From the NCBI RefSeq assembly GCF_000170895.1, contig NZ_ABCS01000015.1, positions 83,561-147,560 on the forward strand: DNA of 64,000 nucleotides, read 5' to 3'. This stretch comes from Plesiocystis pacifica SIR-1. GTDB lineage: Bacteria; Myxococcota_A; Polyangia; Nannocystales; Nannocystaceae. The position numbers and the translations under genes were made by a program. The notes under the pieces are model-generated. The model worked only from the letters and a program-made list of their open reading frames with translations. It was not told where the DNA came from and searched no databases. Positions 58,778 through 64,000 of this stretch are shown here, one piece after another (position 1 is the first letter of the stretch; the number at the start of each line of letters is the position of its first letter).

Positions 58778-61693
58778 CTAAATGTCGTGGAGTTCAATCA
58801 GAGCTAGCGCGTAGGTGTTCGGCCAGCGCATGAAGTAGGTCGTCGCGGTGTCGCGGAGGGCCTTGGCTCGCTCTACGTCCGCATCGGAGCGGAGCGCGAG
58901 GGCGCGCGCGAGGGCGGAGCGAGTGAGCGCCAGCAAGCGCTCGTGGTCCATGGGCTGGGCGATGTCCCGAATACGCTGGAGGTCAGCGAGCGCGGCCTCG
59001 AGCTCGGCCTCGGCGCGCTCGAGGTCCCCTGCCTTCAAGGACTTCGTCCCATCCAATAGCAGCAGCTCTGCGCGCTGGTTCAGGGCCCACCATGCCTGGG
59101 AGGAGGCGGCGAGGATCCGCGCTCGTGCGTCCTCGTCGACCCCCAGCCGGTCAGCGTCGCCAGGGGCTCCAACGACGACGAGGTAGGCGCGGGCGAGTTC
59201 GCGGCGAGAGTCTTCGGCCGGGAGGCCTTCCAAGGCCGCCTCGAAGGCGAGCCGGGCGGAGCCGTCGGCTCGCCGAGCGAAGTCTCGCCTCCCCTTCTCG
59301 AAGTTGCACTCTCCCGCGCTGACGCGCGCGCCGAGGGCCTCGAGGCGAGGGCACAGCTCGGCCAGCAGGTCGGCCGAGCGCGCCGGATCTTCGACCAACA
59401 CCGCGGCAAACACCTCGGCGTCGATGGACTGGGGGTGCTCGGGGCCGAGGTGATGGTGGTGGATGGCCACGAGCCGCGCGTGAAGCTGTTCCCGCGCGTC
59501 CGGGTCTTCGGTGAGCAGCGAGAGGTTGGCCAGCGTCGGGGCGAGCTCGAGGTGTGTGGTGCCAAGCAACTCGCTCTTGAGCTCGAGCGAGGCCTGGAGG
59601 GCGGTCCGCGCCTCCGCGCGTCGGCCTCCAGCCAGGTGCACGGCCCCCAGGTTGTTGAGGAGCAGCGCCTCGACCTCGGGGCTACCGCCAGCCTGATCGA
59701 TCCACGCGTCAGCGAGCTCGGCGTCCTCCATGACCACTTCGCTCGCGCCGCTGCGGAGCCCGCGGAGGTACATCTGACGGCTCACGGCCTCAGCCGCCAG
59801 GAGCGGATAGGGCCCGCGCGTACTGAGCACGCGCGCGCGCGAGAGCAGGCGGGCGGTCGCCTCCCGATCGAGGCTCACGGCCATGCGCACGCGGGCCTCG
59901 CACAGCAGCGCGCGGGCGAGGCTCTCGTCGAGCCCCATGGACTCGGCGACCTCGGCCACGCTCGCGCTGCGTTCGAGCGCGTCGTCGATGCGCCCGGCTC
60001 GAGCCAGGAGCTCAGCGTGATCGAGCTGAGCCTCCAGGTCACGAGCGACGGCGCGCGCGTGGGTGTCCAAGGGGGCCGCCGCGAGCAGGGTATCGGGAAT
60101 GTAGGCGCGGACACTCGGCGAGGTCAGGTCGTCGCACGCGTCGAGGCGGGGGAGCTCGGCGACGATCTCTCCGGCATGGTCGACGACCTCACGGTCGGCG
60201 GCGGTGAGCAGCTCCACGGCCCCCGCGAAGGCCTGACGTCGACGGTCGAGGCAGGCCATCCGCGCGTCGAGCAGCTGCTCGGAGTGGCGGCCCTGCGCGT
60301 GGTCGAGACACACCTGGCGGTGCGCCTTCGCCCAGGCGCCAGCGTAGCCGTCCAGCGCTCGGATGATGCGCTCGCCCAGGGGCTCGGCGTAGCTCAAGCC
60401 CGTCGAGTCGACGGCGTCACGGACGGCGAGCGACTGCTCGGGGCCCCAGGTCGCGGAGATGATCGCCTCGCTCCCCTCGCAGGCTCGCTCGCCCGCGTCG
60501 AGGCCACCGGCCGCGAACACACCCGCGACCACGGCGAGACCCAGGGCCGTGGCTCCGCCCACGGCCCGGAGCACGCGCCGTCGGACGCGGGTTGGGTCCT
60601 CACCGAGGATGTTGGCGATGTCCTCCATGGACGCCGGGCGGCGCTGCGGGTGAAGGGCGAGGCCCTGCTTGGCGAGTACGGTCAGGCGCGCGGGCACGTC
60701 GCCAGCGATGAATGGAGGCGCGATTCGTCCACTAACGACGTTGTCGCGCAGCTCCTCCAGGGTCTCGGCCATGAAGGGGTGAACCCCGTGCAGGGCTTCA
60801 TAGAGCGCCACCGAAAACGAGAAGATGTCGGACGCTGGGGTCAGCCGCTCACCCGAGAATTGCTCTGGTGACATGTAGGCCGGCGTCCCGATGCGATCGC
60901 CGGTCTTGGTCAGTAGCTGATCGACCTGGCTCAAGGACGAGCTCCAGTCGCTCGCGGAGTCCTCCAGCGAGACGAACTCGCCGCCATCGACCCCGACGAG
61001 GCCCAGATCGAGGACCTTCACCCAGCCGTCATCGCCAACGATCACGTTCGAGGGCTTGATGTCTCGATGGACGAGGCCGGCCTCGTGGAGCGCCGACAGG
61101 CCTTCCGCGATCTGCCGGAACACGTCGGCGACGGCGTGCCAAGAGCGATCCTCCGTGACCAGCCATCGCTCCAGGGTCGGCCCGGAGATGAACTCCATTG
61201 CGACATAGAGCTGATCACCAGTGACTCCGACCTCGTGGACAGTCGCGAGGTTTGGGTGGCTCACCCGAGCCATGGCCTGGGCCTCCCGGAGCAGGCGCTC
61301 TCGACGGCGCCCGGTGGCGTCCCACTTGTGGCCGTGCAGCACCTTGATGGCCACGTTCCGACCCAAGCGCTCGTCGAAAGCCGCGTATACGACCCCCATC
61401 CCGCCCTGCCCGAGCAAGTCGACGATCTCGTAGTGTCCCAAGCGCGGCGGCACCAGAGTGTCGGGGGGAGTCGAGTCGATCTCGGCGTCGACGTCCGTCT
61501 CGCGCACATCGACGGTCTTGACGCGAAGCTTCGCCGCTGCGACCCGGGCGAGACACTCTGCGCGCAGCCGCTCGGCTTCAGCCGCCGGATCTTCGCCAGC
61601 GGCCTTGGCCCGAGCGAGCATCAGCTCGTCATTGGCCTTGGCGAAGGCAGCACTCCACGGCCACGGCTCGCGAGCACTTTCGCGCTCGTTCAT
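58778..61693 (-). CDS. transmembrane Ser/Thr kinase with TPR-like sensor half, module copy 2
   Basis: Kinase of 971 aa from ATG 61693. The N-terminal 85 residues are charged. The kinase domain has LLGQGGMGVVYAAFDERLG, AIKVLHGHKWD, HRDIKPSNV, DLG in place of DFG (VLDLGLVGV) and MSPEQFSG. The membrane helix (GGATALGLAVVAGVFAAGGL) is at about residue 390. The outer half repeats the sister protein's pattern (CLDHAQGRHSEQLLDARMAC, LLNNLGAVHLAGGRRAEART). It differs from copy 1 in keeping a normal APE-type motif. It follows the sigma-like gene with 25 bp between. Confidence 0.92.
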   Translation of the reverse strand: MNERESAREPWPWSAAFAKANDELMLARAKAAGEDPAAEAERLRAECLARVAAAKLRVKTVDVRETDVDAEIDSTPPDTLVPPRLGHYEIVDLLGQGGMGVVYAAFDERLGRNVAIKVLHGHKWDATGRRRERLLREAQAMARVSHPNLATVHEVGVTGDQLYVAMEFISGPTLERWLVTEDRSWHAVADVFRQIAEGLSALHEAGLVHRDIKPSNVIVGDDGWVKVLDLGLVGVDGGEFVSLEDSASDWSSSLSQVDQLLTKTGDRIGTPAYMSPEQFSGERLTPASDIFSFSVALYEALHGVHPFMAETLEELRDNVVSGRIAPPFIAGDVPARLTVLAKQGLALHPQRRPASMEDIANILGEDPTRVRRRVLRAVGGATALGLAVVAGVFAAGGLDAGERACEGSEAIISATWGPEQSLAVRDAVDSTGLSYAEPLGERIIRALDGYAGAWAKAHRQVCLDHAQGRHSEQLLDARMACLDRRRQAFAGAVELLTAADREVVDHAGEIVAELPRLDACDDLTSPSVRAYIPDTLLAAAPLDTHARAVARDLEAQLDHAELLARAGRIDDALERSASVAEVAESMGLDESLARALLCEARVRMAVSLDREATARLLSRARVLSTRGPYPLLAAEAVSRQMYLRGLRSGASEVVMEDAELADAWIDQAGGSPEVEALLLNNLGAVHLAGGRRAEARTALQASLELKSELLGTTHLELAPTLANLSLLTEDPDAREQLHARLVAIHHHHLGPEHPQSIDAEVFAAVLVEDPARSADLLAELCPRLEALGARVSAGECNFEKGRRDFARRADGSARLAFEAALEGLPAEDSRRELARAYLVVVGAPGDADRLGVDEDARARILAASSQAWWALNQRAELLLLDGTKSLKAGDLERAEAELEAALADLQRIRDIAQPMDHERLLALTRSALARALALRSDADVERAKALRDTATTYFMRWPNTYALALIELHDI

Positions 61694-61718
61694 CGGACCG
61701 CTCCGGCCGACGGAGAGC

Positions 61719-62231
61719 TCAGGTCGGGAGCAGGCGGTGTGCTACTCGTCGAATGCGTCGCACAACGGTCTGAAGCGCGTTTTGGCTCAACGAGAGCTGC
61801 TCGCGGATCATCGATCCATCGCAACCCAGCTCCATGGCGTCGAGGACTTGAAGGGCGAGGCTGTCGCCGCCTGCGCCAAAGTGCGCACGCAACATTCGAA
61901 TCTGTTGCTCCGCCGACAAGGCCTCCTCGGGGTCCGTCGGGTCGGACAGTCCGATGAGCTCGACGCTCGAGGTGAACGGGACGACTTTGTTGCCTTTGCG
62001 CTCGATTTCGTGAGACGCGATGCTCCGCATCGCGCCGATCAAGTGACCGACGAAGTCGACAGCCTCGGGGCGCCACTGCCGTCGACCGTCGATGGTTCGC
62101 TCCAATGCCTCGAACAACAAGGCTTCCCCGTCCATTGTGGGTGTCTTTAGCGAGATAATTTGTCCGACACGCCGCAAGCGATACCAGTCGGCGTCGCTCA
62201 ACGCGACGACTGCACTCTCGATCTCGGGCAC
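61719..62231 (-). CDS. sigma-70-like regulator, module copy 2
   Basis: Protein of 170 aa from GTG 62231, paralogous to 49371-49910. Shared blocks are ALSDADWYRLRRVGQI, EALLFEALERTIDGRRQW, VDFVGHLIGAMRSIASHEIE and the C-terminal helix-turn-helix IREQLSLSQNALQTVVRRIR. As in copy 1 the region-2 part is reduced, so RNA polymerase binding is uncertain. It is the first gene of the seven-gene minus-strand operon and lies next to an unusually long, AT-richer upstream region, where its control sites should be. Confidence 0.7.
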   Translation of the reverse strand: MPEIESAVVALSDADWYRLRRVGQIISLKTPTMDGEALLFEALERTIDGRRQWRPEAVDFVGHLIGAMRSIASHEIERKGNKVVPFTSSVELIGLSDPTDPEEALSAEQQIRMLRAHFGAGGDSLALQVLDAMELGCDGSMIREQLSLSQNALQTVVRRIRRVAHRLLPT

Positions 62232-62328
62232 TGGTTAACATCTTCGCTATTCCTGGAGATTTTGCAACGGTCTTCATTGGTTAATGCCGGCCACACGGAT
62301 GACTTGGACATCTCGGAGCAATAAGTTA

Positions 62329-62356
62329 TCGGTGTCCCAAACCGGGCCGAACCGGC
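62329..62356 (+). repeat. direct repeat, left copy
   Basis: TCGGTGTCCCAAACCGGGCC followed by GAACCGGC. The second copy lies about 226 bp away in the same orientation, with a few differences (TCGGTGTCCAAACTCGGCCA, then TGAACCGGC). Two spaced copies in a divergent promoter region suggest regulator binding sites. Confidence 0.45.
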
Positions 62357-62554
62357 CTGGCGGCTGATGTTTCCCCCTGGATACTTCGCAAGTTCAACGC
62401 CGCAGAAGATGCGTGGGCGCATGCCCGGGACAATGACCCCCCATTTCACGCTATTTCAGTTGTAAGGCGAACCAATTCATGGCCGTTGGATCAGGATGGC
62501 AGGTGCTCCGGTCGACGCCGCGAGGTCCAGTGAGTGTGTCAATTTTTCTGATAC

Positions 62555-62583
62555 TCGGTGTCCAAACTCGGCCATGAACCGGC
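62555..62583 (+). repeat. direct repeat, right copy
   Basis: Second copy of the 28-bp direct repeat of this intergenic region, about 206 bp before the start of the downstream gene. It differs from the left copy by one deleted C and a few substitutions in the centre. Confidence 0.45.
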
Positions 62584-62788
62584 ATCAATAATTGACGCTG
62601 GTTTTTGCTGACACCACCACGGTGTCTCGGTGAGTCGACGTTTGTTCTCTCGACTCGAGGCTCTCGCGCGACCCCAGGTCGCCGAATTGGGTTGGTCATC
62701 GAAGCGCTGTCTCCCTGAGTCAGAGCGCGGTCGATCGTCACCTCATTGGAATCGCCTGCTCCTCACACCACACGAATCGAACCGCCCA

Positions 62789-63835
62789 ATGACACCCCCC
62801 TTCCGTCCTCGTTCGACCTCCTGTTTTTCTCTTTCCACGGCGCCATCGTCCCGCCAGTGCCCGCCGCTCTCTCGACGGAAATTCGCCACGGGGTTGCTTG
62901 GTGCTTGCGCGAGTACTGCCTGCCTCGAGCCTGACCTCGCCTTCGAGTCTGAGGATTTTCGCAACGCATGGACGGCTCCAATCTCCGTGCACAAAGCGGC
63001 GATCGGACAAGGCCTGATCGGATACCCCGAGCACTGCTCTATCTCTCCCGACTTGGCGTGGCTCGTGGCCCCCGGGGAGCAGATTAGAATCTGGCGGAAC
63101 GAAGGTGAATACGCCGTCTACACAGTCGCATCCGTCAACTTGGCTGACCCGCCTGGTTCGGTTCGCATGGCACGCGCCGGCCGCGAACGGCTTGGAACCT
63201 CGAACACCTTCGATGGGGTACTCGACACCCTCGTGGTGCTGACCGCTGTCGACGAAGAGCAGGAGCAAGAGGCGTGCATGAACAGCGAGTTCGTCGAGTG
63301 CCTCCGGGGGTCGTTTCAAAACGAGCAGCTCATTTGTCTCGCACCCCACGGCGGTGCGATCGAGTTTGAGACCGACACCGAGGCCGAGATGCTCGCCGAT
63401 CTCTTGGAGGTAGGGAGTTGGTCATGCAAAGGCTGGCGCAGCGGAGGAGGCGCTTTCGCGCGCTGGCACCTCACCAGCACAGACATCAACCCTGCCAGCT
63501 TCCAGGGCCTCGGGTCGCTGCTCGGGACAGCATACGCCCGCGCGGTGGCGTTCCACGGCATGGCAAGCCCGGGTGTGCTCGTGGGTGGCGGCGCGGCCTT
63601 CGACGAGCGCAACCTGGTCGGGGAGTATCTCGCACAGAGCCTCGCTGGCACTGGGGTTCAAGTGACGGTCGCTACCGAGGGAGATGCGCTCGCAGGAGCG
63701 TCGCCAGCCAACCTCGTCAACTGGATGTGTGCGGGGAACGGAATCCAGATTGAGCAAGGTCCGCAGGTTCGCTACGAGTACGCAGAGCTGGTGGTTCAAG
63801 CGCTCGCTGCGAGCCTGGAGGAGTTGTCGGGCTGA
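62789..63835 (+). CDS. poly-gamma-glutamate hydrolase-like Tat lipoprotein
   Basis: Protein of 348 aa from ATG 62789. A twin-arginine signal (LSRRKFATGLLGACASTACL) also has a lipobox Cys, so it is probably exported folded and lipid anchored. The C-terminal half matches the poly-gamma-glutamate hydrolase / phage-type replication-protein family: ICLAPHGGAIEFETDTEAEM with its metal-binding His and Glu, ARWHLTSTDINPASF and AVAFHGMASPGVLVGGG. Such zinc enzymes cut gamma-glutamyl polymers. The unusual N-terminal half (to about residue 150) is not recognised. A family A repeat cluster follows about 55 bp after the stop. Confidence 0.82.
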   Translation: MTPPFRPRSTSCFSLSTAPSSRQCPPLSRRKFATGLLGACASTACLEPDLAFESEDFRNAWTAPISVHKAAIGQGLIGYPEHCSISPDLAWLVAPGEQIRIWRNEGEYAVYTVASVNLADPPGSVRMARAGRERLGTSNTFDGVLDTLVVLTAVDEEQEQEACMNSEFVECLRGSFQNEQLICLAPHGGAIEFETDTEAEMLADLLEVGSWSCKGWRSGGGAFARWHLTSTDINPASFQGLGSLLGTAYARAVAFHGMASPGVLVGGGAAFDERNLVGEYLAQSLAGTGVQVTVATEGDALAGASPANLVNWMCAGNGIQIEQGPQVRYEYAELVVQALAASLEELSG

Positions 63836-63890
63836 GCCTGTGGCAGGCCCGCCCGTGGTCTCACCAAACTCCTGGACCCCTTGGGCTGGA

Positions 63891-64000
63891 CCTCCCTGCC
63901 CCACATCCACGACTCAGAGGGTCGGCCAAAACGAGTTTGCCCGACCCTCTGCCTATTTTAGCCGTCGTGGACGACGCCACGCCCTCCCTGCCCCACGTCC
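63891..64000 (+). repeat. family A repeats, partial plus near-complete copy 4
   Basis: A half unit (end of hairpin 2, CCCCACATCCACGACTCA) runs straight into a near-complete unit: AGAGGGTCGG arms of hairpin 1, linker GCCTATTTTAGCC and hairpin 2 up to CCCCACGTCC at the window edge. Hairpin 2 is identical to copies 1 and 2 as far as it goes. The tandem arrangement resembles copies 2 and 3. Confidence 0.85.

Larger units (their letters stand above)
62232..62788. other. long divergent intergenic region with direct repeat
   Basis: About 557 bases, AT-richer than the genes on either side, between the module-2 operon and the poly-gamma-glutamate-hydrolase-like gene. No frame looks coding. It holds an imperfect 28-bp direct repeat (listed separately) and should contain promoters for both directions. 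Confidence 0.55.

Noticed and set aside
63836..64000. possible insertion sequence end
   Set aside because: Inverted arms belong to the family A hairpins; no transposase or target duplication is visible.

Overview
The window is GC-rich throughout and carries many eukaryote-like Ser/Thr kinases, WD40 and TPR repeats, PEGA-like secreted domains, AgmX-type and ADYC-type proteins and a large set of lipoproteins. Together these point to a myxobacterium (Myxococcota), and the lipoprotein style suggests the Nannocystaceae side of the group. That placement is inferred from gene content; no rRNA is present. No tRNA, rRNA, CRISPR array, transposase, integrase or replication origin was seen. The 5' end cuts a kinase gene and the 3' end cuts a dispersed repeat.

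Layout. 1-8000: a truncated Ser/Thr kinase, an M61/PDZ peptidase, a decayed dCTP deaminase gene, an RsbR-like PAS-STAS regulator, a tryptophan-halogenase-type gene broken by a one-base frameshift, and a MauG-like dihaem peroxidase. 8051-8960: a bidirectional terminator and the rplM-rpsI ribosomal operon. 9288-15420: a response regulator with a degenerate GGDEF domain, NAD kinase, a Rieske protein and a giant kinase-WD40 protein. 15460-20492 (minus): a subtilase lipoprotein, an ECF sigma factor, a YceI lipoprotein and a lipase-3-like protein lacking its serine. 20644-29724: uppP, thrB, a DsbA-like lipoprotein, etfBA and two overlapping histidine kinases. 29725-30665: a repeat cluster followed by an AT-richer gene-free stretch. 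30666-35726: an aminotransferase-fold protein lacking the PLP lysine and a translationally coupled NTPase/TPR gene pair. 36146-41879: an O-methyltransferase and a MoxR-DUF58-transglutaminase-AgmX operon. 41893-49213: assorted lipoproteins and membrane proteins, DUF99, NmrA-like, MscS and DUF432 genes.

The most distinctive part is 49371-62231. A three-gene module (sigma-70-like regulator, transmembrane Ser/Thr kinase with a TPR-like sensor half, cysteine-rich ADYC-type lipoprotein) occurs twice as diverged paralogues on opposite strands, running toward each other. The minus-strand copy heads a tightly packed operon that continues through a coiled-coil membrane protein, a PEGA-like protein, an acidic Cys-rich lipoprotein and a third kinase. 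This looks like a cell-envelope signalling system in which cytoplasmic kinases, a transcription-factor-like partner and surface lipoproteins act together; that function is inference.

Two dispersed noncoding repeat families lie at gene 3' ends. Family A is about 95 bp with two stem-loops and has several copies. Family B is about 130 bp, ends in a GC-rich hairpin and has two copies. Three copies sit at or just after a stop codon (family A at the YceI gene, family B after etfA and after the second histidine kinase), and in the YceI case the repeat supplies the stop.
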